Shown: positions 1 through 5,179 of the stretch, piece by piece
Layout of the letters: each line of letters starts with the position of its first letter
How positions within the stretch are numbered: position 1 is the first letter of the stretch
Assembly (NCBI GenBank): GCA_033809415.1
Contig: JAPXLT010000281.1
Span: 1 to 6,039, forward strand
Length of the DNA stretch: 6,039 nucleotides
Direction of reading: 5' to 3'
Origin: JAQVUB01 sp033809415
Lineage (GTDB): Bacteria; Verrucomicrobiota; Lentisphaeria; Oligosphaerales; Oligosphaeraceae
Program-made: the position numbers and the translations under genes
The notes under the pieces: model-generated
What the model was told of the DNA's origin: nothing
Seen by the model: only the letters and a program-made list of their open reading frames with translations
Database searches by the model: none

Positions 1-20
1 GGTTGCGCCACTTTTTAAAC

Positions 21-44
21 CTGCCCCCTGCACCCTGTCCCCTT
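21..44. repeat. C-rich imperfect CCCTG repeat
   Basis: A C-rich tract upstream of the first gene in which CCCTG recurs about every seven bases, ending in TGTCCCC. Its core TGCCCCCTGC (22-31) occurs again at 1398-1407, just after the first gene's stop codon, so the short word appears on both flanks of that gene. It may be a remnant of a longer intergenic simple repeat that continues left of the window. A TATACT box lies just downstream (50-55) but has no convincing -35 partner, so I do not call a promoter. No function can be assigned. Confidence 0.3.
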
Positions 45-178
45 AATATTATACTTTTTCGGGGGCTGGATGCAAGCTGAGTGAGGAGAAAAGCGGGGAA
101 ACTGGTTTATATTATTAATTTTCAGGTCACTTCATTTTTTCTGCGTAAAACCACGTTTTTTTCAACCCGTAAAGGGCT

Positions 179-1384
179 ATGGCAAGCATTTCTGAAACAA
201 GTACCAGCAAAGAGACGCTTTTGGCGGAGATTCTGGCGGGCCCGCAGCAGGCCATCTATGATATGCGCAAGAAGGTTCTGCCGGCTCAGATGTTGCGCGA
301 ACTGGCCGACCAGAATTCCACCCTCGAGGTTCGGATGTTTCTTGCTGCCCAGGCCAATGTTCCGGGGCGAATCCTTGATCAGCTGATGGGCAGCGATGAA
401 CTCGAGGTGCTGCGCGTACTCGCTGCCAATGACCGGTTGACTTACGGACAGCTCCAACGTCTGTCAAAGCATGACGATGTCCAGGTGCGGGTGGCTGTGG
501 CCGGCAACAAGGCAGTCAATGGGCCAATCGCAGTGGCGCTTTGTACAGACCCAGCGCTGCAAGTGCGTCTGGCGCTGGCAACGAACCAGGCAATTTCACC
601 CCGGATTCAAGCCATGCTCAGTTCCGACGAATGCTCCTTGGTGCGGGCGGAATTATTGAAGTTGAGCCGCTTGGATGAAGAAGTCCAGTTTGCTCTCTGC
701 GATGACTGGGATTTGCTGATACACATTAAAACTCTTCTCAGTCCGCGTTTGTCATATACCTGCTTGAAAAACTGGGCTGCTTCCGGTGAACTGGTTTCTC
801 AGCTGGCAATCGCCAGCCGCAAAAAACTTGCCGAGGAAATTTGGGGGATACTAGCTGGGAGTCCGCATCGTCTTGTGCAATTGGCGGTGCTTTCCCAAGG
901 AATTTTGACTGCCGAGCAGATGATGCAGCTGGCGCGTGACGGAGATGAGGAGGTTCGCCAACAGCTGGCATCACGTCCGGAACTGTCACTTGCACTGCAG
1001 CGGATTCTGTCTCAGGACAGCAGCGAGGATGTCCGACTGGCTTTGGCCGGAAATCCCAGCCTTGACGACGGCATAGGACGCTTTCTGGCTCAGGGAAGGC
1101 ATCCAAAGCTGCTTGAAGCGCTTGCGATGAATTCAGGCACCCTGCCAGGCACCCGGGAATGCTTGATTGCCTGCGGTGATCCTGCTCTGCATAAGCAGTT
1201 GCTGGCTAACCCGGCGCTGGGGACAGACGAGCTGTCCGCGCTGGTGGAAGTCTGTTCGGAAGAGGTTTTTTATCATTTGGTTTATCGCAAGTGGGATTGC
1301 AGCGCACTTTCCGCCCAGGCTCGAGTGCGCCTGCTGGAATCGCCGCTGCCCGCAGTTCGGCGCCTGGTCGAAAAAAGTGCATGA
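179..1384 (+). CDS. LRV/HEAT-like helical repeat protein, probable scaffold
   Basis: A 401-residue protein built from about 12 consecutive helical repeats of roughly 24-27 residues, from around residue 45 to the C-terminus. The recurring pattern is an acidic turn, then VR-x-ALA-x-N, a variable loop, and a second helix ending in L-x-x-D. Clear examples are residues 99-110 (DDVQVRVAVAGN), 115-126 (PALQVRLALATN) and a late copy with EDVRLALAGNP. This is the leucine-rich repeat variant (LRV) pattern, related to HEAT repeats, which forms alpha-solenoid protein-binding surfaces. The N-terminal cysteine cluster that holds an iron-sulfur centre in the Azotobacter LRV protein is not visible here. No signal peptide or membrane segment is seen, so it is probably cytoplasmic. 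The middle repeats (about 150-230) are more degenerate. The ATG at 179 has AAAGGG only two bases upstream, so the ribosome site is weak. Two small coiled-coil genes follow at 98 and 47 bp spacing, and a structural or adaptor role with them is inference. Partner and pathway are unknown. Confidence 0.85.
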   Translation: MASISETSTSKETLLAEILAGPQQAIYDMRKKVLPAQMLRELADQNSTLEVRMFLAAQANVPGRILDQLMGSDELEVLRVLAANDRLTYGQLQRLSKHDDVQVRVAVAGNKAVNGPIAVALCTDPALQVRLALATNQAISPRIQAMLSSDECSLVRAELLKLSRLDEEVQFALCDDWDLLIHIKTLLSPRLSYTCLKNWAASGELVSQLAIASRKKLAEEIWGILAGSPHRLVQLAVLSQGILTAEQMMQLARDGDEEVRQQLASRPELSLALQRILSQDSSEDVRLALAGNPSLDDGIGRFLAQGRHPKLLEALAMNSGTLPGTRECLIACGDPALHKQLLANPALGTDELSALVEVCSEEVFYHLVYRKWDCSALSAQARVRLLESPLPAVRRLVEKSA

Positions 1385-1482
1385 CCGTCGCCAGACATGC
1401 CCCCTGCCAGAATTTTTGCATTATTAACGATTTGTTTCGATTTATTTGTTTTGTACGGTAATAAAAGAGGATTTTCGGAAAA

Positions 1483-1821
1483 ATGGCAAAAGCACCAGTG
1501 GCCAAAACTCCCCTGAGTTTTGTGGAAATTGTGATGCGGGCGGATGTCGAGACGATCCGTGCTGCATTGGAAGCCCGCATAAAAGTCGATGAGCTGCTTG
1601 CTGAGCGCGAGCAGGCTTACCAGCGCATTGCAGAATTGGAGTCCCAAGTCGAGGAGCTGATGGGGGAACCTGGCGTTTTCGTTTTCCCACCGCCGCCGCT
1701 TCCCGTGGCCAGCTTCAGCAAAATCGCGCCGGCACCCGCCAAAAAAGCGGCGCCTGCACCGGCTGTTGTGCCGCCAGCGACTGGCAAACCGCAAGCTAAA
1801 AATCCTTCTGCCGGAGAGTGA
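1483..1821 (+). CDS. Small coiled-coil protein with FPPPPLP motif and Ala/Pro tail
   Basis: A 112-residue protein of a family I do not recognise. Residues about 24-60 form a charged heptad-like helix rich in Glu, Leu and Ala (DELLAEREQAYQRIAELESQ, 36-55), a likely coiled coil. It runs straight into FVFPPPPLP (66-74), followed by a low-complexity Ala/Pro/Lys tail (about 81-108). There is no signal peptide, cysteine or membrane segment. The ATG at 1483 has AGAGGA at 1466-1471, an 11-base spacing. The AT-rich leader 1410-1465 contains a TTGTTT (1432) and TACGGT (1454) pair, a promoter guess too weak to list separately. The coiled coil plus PPPP arrangement is shared with the next gene, suggesting a tandem pair of distant paralogues. 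The four consecutive prolines (69-72) predict ribosome stalling relieved by EF-P. It could be an oligomerising adaptor for the preceding repeat protein, but that is inference from position only. Confidence 0.7.
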   Translation: MAKAPVAKTPLSFVEIVMRADVETIRAALEARIKVDELLAEREQAYQRIAELESQVEELMGEPGVFVFPPPPLPVASFSKIAPAPAKKAAPAPAVVPPATGKPQAKNPSAGE

Positions 1822-1868
1822 ACTCTTGCCGCATTGAATGGTGACCAGGCGAAGGGATAGACTGCCTG

Positions 1869-2318
1869 TTGTTGCGGTATGCCATTATGGATATTTTGCA
1901 GGAAATACAAATTATTGATCTGCTTTGCCGCCGCGAAGCGGAACTGGTGAAGGTGGCTCGCGCCGAGGAGACTATACGCAATCTCCTTGGCGGCCAGGCT
2001 TTCCCATTTCCGCCACCCCCGGATTTGCCGTCGCGACGAAAAGTGGTGAAAAAGCCGAAAGCCCGGCTCGAAGGAGCAATCCCAGAGAAGACAGTGCCAG
2101 GGCTGCGACAACTGGAATTTCCTGAGGAAAATGCATATCGCCTGGTCTATCGTTTCAACGGCGAAGACAAGGAGAGTTTCCAGAATGATTTCGAGTTTTT
2201 GAAGATTTTGCTGAATTTTCCCGAGGAGGCCTTCGAGCTGCGGAGCATCGAGACGGTGTTTTTCCGCAAGCCGGATGACTGGCAACGCCGCCACGTGCTC
2301 TGGCAGGCAGATGCGTAA
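1869..2318 (+). CDS. Small coiled-coil/FPPPP protein with C-terminal domain, unknown
   Basis: A protein of up to 149 residues that I do not recognise. Counting from the TTG at 1869: residues about 9-40 are a predicted coiled-coil helix (DLLCRREAELVKVARAEETI). FPFPPPPDLP follows at 45-54, then a basic linker (55-80, SRRKVVKKPK). A compact C-terminal region (about 82-146) looks folded, with alternating strands and a helix: AYRLVYRF, FEFLKILLNF, SIETVFFRKPDDW. The N-terminal 50 residues align with the preceding gene (DELLAEREQAYQRIAELESQ against DLLCRREAELVKVARAEETI, then xFPPPP-LP), so the two appear to be diverged tandem copies with different tails. Start choice: TTG 1869 has AAGGGA at 1852-1857 with 11-base spacing, the same spacing as the previous gene. 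The first ATG (1887) is 29 bases from it and has no ribosome site, but it would still keep the whole coiled coil. It lies 47 bp after the previous stop, probably cotranscribed. Confidence 0.7.
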   Translation: MLRYAIMDILQEIQIIDLLCRREAELVKVARAEETIRNLLGGQAFPFPPPPDLPSRRKVVKKPKARLEGAIPEKTVPGLRQLEFPEENAYRLVYRFNGEDKESFQNDFEFLKILLNFPEEAFELRSIETVFFRKPDDWQRRHVLWQADA

Positions 2319-2341
2319 AATCAGCTCGATGGCTGAGTTTT
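2317..2341 (+). terminator. Weak terminator-like hairpin after third gene
   Basis: Directly at the stop codon of the 149-residue gene, TCAGCT (2321-2326) pairs with GGCTGA (2331-2336, one G-T pair) around a CGAT loop. A short A-tract precedes it and GTTTT follows, extending the stem with A-T pairs after one mismatch. It has the layout of an intrinsic terminator, but the stem is short and the U-tract only four bases. It would mark the end of the left three-gene group. Confidence 0.35.
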
Positions 2342-2366
2342 GGGTAATGTGTCTTACTATCCATGA

Positions 2367-2407
2367 TTTTTTTCGTGTCCGTTCGTGTCTTTCGTGGTTA
2401 AAAAAAA
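2367..2407 (-). repeat. Interspersed AACCACGAA repeat, copy A (single arm, reversed)
   Basis: Read on the minus strand this copy begins GGATTTTTTT then AACCACGAA, followed by three spaced CACGAA-like words (GACACGAACGGACACGAA) and an A-tract. It is the same family as copies B and C, but only one arm is present and in reversed orientation. It fills the gap between the third gene and the UbiA-family gene. The GGATTTTTT-AACCACGAA junction is shared with copy B and nearly so with the right arm of copy C, which marks that point as the outer boundary of the element. Confidence 0.75.
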
Positions 2408-2465
2408 TCCCCTGTCACCTGGGGTGGTTACTGACGCCTTACGGTTTTGGATGTGTTTTTGAGAT

Positions 2466-2470
2466 AAGGG
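2466..2470 (+). promoter_or_regulatory. Ribosome binding site of the UbiA-family gene
   Basis: AAGGG ends six bases before the ATG at 2477, a good Shine-Dalgarno match at near-ideal spacing. This decides the start over the in-frame ATG at 2498 (Met8), whose upstream GGAAG is only about two bases away. Confidence 0.6.
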
Positions 2471-2476
2471 TACGCA

Positions 2477-3439
2477 ATGAATTTTCGTTCCGGAAGAATG
2501 CGCTTTGGCAGTTCCAAGCCAGGTTTGGCCCGTAAGCTTCACGCCTGGCTGGAGTTGTTTCGCCTGCCGAATTTGCTGACTGTGCCTGGAGATGCCCTGG
2601 CAGGCGCCTGCCTGGTATCTTTATTCAGTGGGCGCTCCGTCAGTGCCTTCGAGTTGGTTGGGGTTGGGTTGTGTGTGCTTTTGCTGTATGCCATGGGGCT
2701 GGTGCAGAATGACTTGGTGGATATGTCTGAAGACCGGTATTTGCGCCCGGAGCGTCCTTTGCCCAGCAAGCGGATCAGCACTTCACAAGCGGTTCTGGCT
2801 TTCTTTGTCTGTTTTCTTGGCGGCATACTGGTGGCCTTCTGCAATGGGCGGGTTGTGTTGATCGGCGCCGGGCTGTTGACCATCCTTATCTGGAGCTATA
2901 ACCTTATCCTGAAAAAGCGGTATTATGGGGGTGCGCTCGGCATGGGCCTATGCCGAGGCATGAGTCTCCTGGTAGGTGCGTCCACAGTGGGTTGGCATAT
3001 TGGCATCGTCCCGGTTTTCCTGGCTCTGACTGCCTATGTTTATCTTGTCACCCTGTTTGCTGAAGGGGAGAACCGCCGCCAGGTGCCTGACGGCAAGGTG
3101 TTCTTGCCACTGGCCTGCTTTTTTGCAGGAGGGCTGGGCTGCCTGCCGATTCTGCTTTATCATCATAGCCGAATCAGCGGCGTCTCGCTACTGCTGTCAG
3201 TTCTGTGTTTTCTCTTGGCCTTGTTGGCCGCCGGTGCTGCCGGAGTACAGGTATACAACCGCTCGGTTCGAGCAGAGGAAATGCGGCACTTCATCGGTGC
3301 TCTACTGCGAGGCCTGCTGCCATGGCAGGCCTGCTGGCTGGTGTTGAGCGGAGGAACTTGGACGATAGTCACCATGGTGATCTTGCTATTGCTGTGGCCG
3401 CTGACGATCCTCCTGAACAGGGAATTCTCACAGTCCTAA
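2477..3439 (+). CDS. UbiA-family membrane prenyltransferase, EboC-like
   Basis: A 320-residue polytopic inner-membrane protein with about eight or nine hydrophobic segments. The first aspartate-rich motif of the UbiA superfamily is intact: N78-D79-x-x-D82-x-x-x-D86, followed by RPERPLPSKRIS (90-101), which binds Mg-diphosphate of an isoprenoid donor. The N-terminal LELFRLPNLLTVPGDALAG is also typical of the family. The second motif, normally DxxxD, is here degenerate (AEGENRR, about 195-201). As I recall, EboC-type members lack the classical second motif too. The next gene is an EboF-like phosphodiesterase, and the two families co-occur in the ebo cluster, implicated in export of a scytonemin precursor in Nostoc. 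The acceptor substrate cannot be read from sequence. Menaquinone/ubiquinone-type (UbiA, MenA) or chlorophyll-synthase-like roles are alternatives, less likely given the neighbour. It is flanked on both sides by intergenic repeats. The UbiA family call is firm, the EboC assignment moderate. Confidence 0.88.
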   Translation: MNFRSGRMRFGSSKPGLARKLHAWLELFRLPNLLTVPGDALAGACLVSLFSGRSVSAFELVGVGLCVLLLYAMGLVQNDLVDMSEDRYLRPERPLPSKRISTSQAVLAFFVCFLGGILVAFCNGRVVLIGAGLLTILIWSYNLILKKRYYGGALGMGLCRGMSLLVGASTVGWHIGIVPVFLALTAYVYLVTLFAEGENRRQVPDGKVFLPLACFFAGGLGCLPILLYHHSRISGVSLLLSVLCFLLALLAAGAAGVQVYNRSVRAEEMRHFIGALLRGLLPWQACWLVLSGGTWTIVTMVILLLLWPLTILLNREFSQS

Positions 3440-3442
3440 ATG

Positions 3443-3500
3443 GATTTTTTAACCACGAACCACACGAAAAGGCTTGGCGTGGATTGATCGCCCACAACCC
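3443..3500 (+). repeat. Interspersed AACCACGAA repeat, copy B with internal hairpin
   Basis: Starts three bases after the UbiA-family stop codon with GATTTTTT-AACCACGAA. Its first 29 bases (3443-3471) are an exact reverse-complement match to 5120-5148, the right arm of copy C. It continues with a hairpin region (GTGGAT 3479-3484, loop TGATC, GCCCAC 3490-3495) homologous to the perfect hairpin in copy C. Stem pairs G-C, T-A, G-C, G-C form, followed by an A/C mismatch and a T/G wobble. The right inverted end seen in copy C is missing; tandem CACGGA-type repeats follow instead. Confidence 0.8.
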
Positions 3501-3511
3501 ACACGGACTTT

Positions 3512-3565
3512 ACACGGACGGGACACGGACGGGACACGGACAACAAATCGGACGGATCGGACGGA
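3512..3565. repeat. Short tandem repeats, 11-bp and 9-bp units
   Basis: The 11-base unit ACACGGACGGG occurs at 3512-3522 and 3523-3533, with a partial third copy at 3534-3541. A few bases later the 9-base unit TCGGACGGA occurs at 3548-3556 and 3557-3565. Both are built from the same CGGAC word that also appears in copies B and C of the interspersed repeat, so they look like slippage-driven expansion of the element's interior. Confidence 0.75.
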
Positions 3566-3589
3566 TCAGTCGGAGAAAAAAGACAGGAA

Positions 3590-3670
3590 TTGGCAGTACC
3601 TTAAAAGGGCTATATGCCAATGACTTGGAGCTTTCTTTTCAGAAAAATCTTTCCCAAAAAAGAAGATTTT
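3590..3670 (+). other. Two weak inverted repeats in the EboF-like gene leader
   Basis: TTGGCA (3590-3595) pairs with TGCCAA (3615-3620), enclosing the 10-base palindrome CCTTAAAAGG (3599-3608). Further on, AAAATCTT (3644-3651) pairs exactly with AAGATTTT (3663-3670) across an 11-base loop, ending 19 bases before the ATG at 3690. They could be leader structures, an operator or chance in an AT-rich gap. No known riboswitch is recognised. Confidence 0.3.
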
Positions 3671-3689
3671 GGACGATAGTAGTACGAAA

Positions 3690-4985
3690 ATGAAGAAACG
3701 GATATTAAGTCTGGAGTGTGCCGGGTTAGGGATCGAGGTATTGTCCTGTTGCCCGGAGTTTTCAGGATTGTGCGGTTTTCAGTTTTCGCCGCTGACTTCT
3801 GTTTTTCCTGCGGTCACCTGTACCGCCCAGGCGACGTTTCGGACAGCATTGCCCCCGATGCAGCACCAGGTTGTCTGCAACGGGCGATATGATCGCAAAA
3901 CGCACAAGGTGGATTTCTGGAATCAGTCGGCAGGGCTTGTCCAAGGCGGGCGGATATGGGATCGCCTGCGGCGAGCTGGCGGGCGTGCCGGCGTTCTTTT
4001 TCATCAGCAGAGTCTCGGGGACAGTTGTGACCTGGTGGTGAGCCCTGCCCCGGTGCATCGCCATCATGGCGGCATGATCCAGGCTTGTCATTGCCGACCG
4101 GAAGACCTCGAACAACGCCTGATTGATCATGTGGGCAGACCCTTCACCCTGATGAATTACTGGGGACCGATGTCAAGCCAGAAATCAACTGCTTGGATTT
4201 GTTCTGCCACGGAAGCAGTCATGCAACAGGACCAGCCGGACTTCCTGGCGGTGTATCTGCCGCACATGGATTACTGCCAGCAGAAAGTCGGTCCGAGCCA
4301 GACAAAGGCCATGGAACGCGAGTTGCGAGTCCTGGCCGCTTTTCTGAAGCGCTTGCTGACAGCTGCGGAGTCCTGCGGCTATGAGGTTCTGGTCTGGGGA
4401 GACTACGGCATCAGTCCGGTTGACCAAGTCATTTTTCCGAACCGGATTTTGCGTCAGAAGGGTTTGTTTTCTGCGCGGCGCGTCTCCGGCGGGCTGACCT
4501 ATCCGAATCTTTATGACAGTGCGGCTTTCGCGATGGTTGATCATCAGGTGGCACATCTATATCTGCACGACCCCAGGGAACTGGAAAATGTGCGGCAAAT
4601 TTTTACCGGGATGCCTGGAATATCCCGAGTGGCACCGCCAGTGGACTTCGGCCTGCCGCCCGGCGAGAGTGGGGATTTGGTTCTCGAGGCCGCTGCCGGC
4701 TGCTGGTTTGCCTATCCCTGGTGGGAATCTGCGTCTGAGGCGCCGGACTACGCCACACATGTCGATATTCACAACAAAATTGGCTTTGATCCCTGCGAGC
4801 TGTTCTGGAAAATTCCGTTTTTGAGTACGAGTATGGATTGTTCCCTGCCTCGGGGCACTCATGGCCGTCTCGATTGTCCAGCTTGCTTTGCGGCAACTCC
4901 GCGACTTGCCGAACGCTTGCAGGGCGAAAATCTGCTGCAATTGAGTACTTCTCTCGAGGGGGTGCTTGCCAACTTGCGGGGATGA
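3690..4985 (+). CDS. Alkaline-phosphatase-superfamily phosphodiesterase, EboF-like
   Basis: A 431-residue protein of the type I phosphodiesterase/nucleotide pyrophosphatase family. The nucleophile region is VFPAVTCTAQATF (38-50), with Thr43 the best nucleophile candidate, followed by LPPMQHQVVCNGRYD (54-68). Later motifs are LPHMDY (190-195), GDYGI (237-241), DHQVAH (284-289) and GTHG (389-392). Classical members have D-x-x-x-H and DHG, here D194 with Gln198 and D238 with Tyr239, and E9 where the first metal-binding Asp is expected. From memory, EboF-type proteins share the VTCTAQ, Gln and E/D-Y-G-I features, so these are probably family traits and not damage. The preceding UbiA-like gene supports an ebo-type pathway, where this enzyme may cleave a phosphate ester. 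No signal peptide is evident. The ATG at 3690 was chosen over TTG 3669 because MKKRILSLE begins the first beta strand. No clear ribosome site is visible. Substrate unknown; loss of activity is possible. Confidence 0.85.
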   Translation: MKKRILSLECAGLGIEVLSCCPEFSGLCGFQFSPLTSVFPAVTCTAQATFRTALPPMQHQVVCNGRYDRKTHKVDFWNQSAGLVQGGRIWDRLRRAGGRAGVLFHQQSLGDSCDLVVSPAPVHRHHGGMIQACHCRPEDLEQRLIDHVGRPFTLMNYWGPMSSQKSTAWICSATEAVMQQDQPDFLAVYLPHMDYCQQKVGPSQTKAMERELRVLAAFLKRLLTAAESCGYEVLVWGDYGISPVDQVIFPNRILRQKGLFSARRVSGGLTYPNLYDSAAFAMVDHQVAHLYLHDPRELENVRQIFTGMPGISRVAPPVDFGLPPGESGDLVLEAAAGCWFAYPWWESASEAPDYATHVDIHNKIGFDPCELFWKIPFLSTSMDCSLPRGTHGRLDCPACFAATPRLAERLQGENLLQLSTSLEGVLANLRG

Positions 4986-5020
4986 TTGGCTTCGCTTTAG
5001 ATAGAGGGTGTCCAAAAAGG

Positions 5021-5145
5021 TTTTTAACCACGAAAGGCACGAAAAAGCTTGGCGCGGACTGATCGTCCGCAACTCATTTTTGTCCACGGAAAGCACGGAA
5101 AACTCGGAAATTTTCGTGTCTTTTCGTGTGGTTCGTGGTTAAAAA
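5021..5145. repeat. Interspersed AACCACGAA element, copy C (complete, inverted ends)
   Basis: The only copy with both arms. TTTTTAACCACGAA (5021-5034) is an exact inverted match to TTCGTGGTTAAAAA (5132-5145). After three mismatches the match resumes with CACGAAAA, giving a stem of 25 positions (5021-5045 with 5121-5145) with three mismatches. Flanks TCCAAAAA on the left and TTTTTTGGA on the right extend the symmetry. Inside lie the hairpin at 5054-5070 and CACGGAAAGCACGGAAAA. It fills the gap between the EboF-like gene and tsaD. It carries no gene and could be a non-autonomous mobile or REP-like element; its folded RNA could also act as a bidirectional terminator. Confidence 0.8.
5054..5070 (+). 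other. Perfect 6-bp hairpin inside repeat copy C
   Basis: GCGGAC (5054-5059) pairs perfectly with GTCCGC (5065-5070) around the loop TGATC (5060-5064). The homologous hairpin in copy B (3479-3495) keeps the identical loop. Its second stem pair is T-A (3480 with 3494) where copy C has C-G (5055 with 5069), a compensating double change. Function unknown. Confidence 0.6.
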
Positions 5146-5169
5146 ATCTTTTTTGGATGGGGTCTGGAT

Positions 5170-5176
5170 AAGGAAG
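5170..5176 (+). promoter_or_regulatory. Ribosome binding site of tsaD
   Basis: AAGGAAG (5170-5176) precedes the ATG at 5180, with AAGGA ending five bases before it. This supports that start, which also gives the family-typical N-terminus MIILGIESSCDET. Confidence 0.65.
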
Positions 5177-5179
5177 ATC

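Noticed and set aside
50..55. TATACT as a -10 promoter box
   Set aside because: The region about 17 bases upstream (C-rich tract) has no acceptable -35 match.
81..386. Frame of 101 codons overlapping the start of the LRV gene
   Set aside because: It is Arg/Phe/Cys-rich out-of-frame translation; the repeat pattern is only present in the frame starting at 179.
1617..2294. Long antisense open frame (225 codons) opposite the two small genes
   Set aside because: Its translation is a shadow: the proline-codon runs of the sense genes appear as Gly/Ala runs. It spans the gap between two better-supported genes and has no recognisable domain.
3512..3565. Possible CRISPR-like array
   Set aside because: Units are 9-11 bases and directly abutting, with no spacers and no cas genes.
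3205..3693. Open frame of 162 codons from inside the UbiA gene through repeat B
   Set aside because: The first half overlaps the prenyltransferase in another frame and the second half translates the repeat (NHEPHEK-type peptide). Similar peptides come from the other repeat copies, a mark of spurious repeat-derived frames.
4557..5096. Antisense frame of 179 codons over the end of the phosphodiesterase gene
   Set aside because: It overlaps conserved coding sequence (HG motif region) and gives a composition-biased protein with no visible domain.
5021..5145. Insertion sequence
   Set aside because: It has inverted ends but no transposase frame and is only about 125 bp; at most a non-autonomous element.
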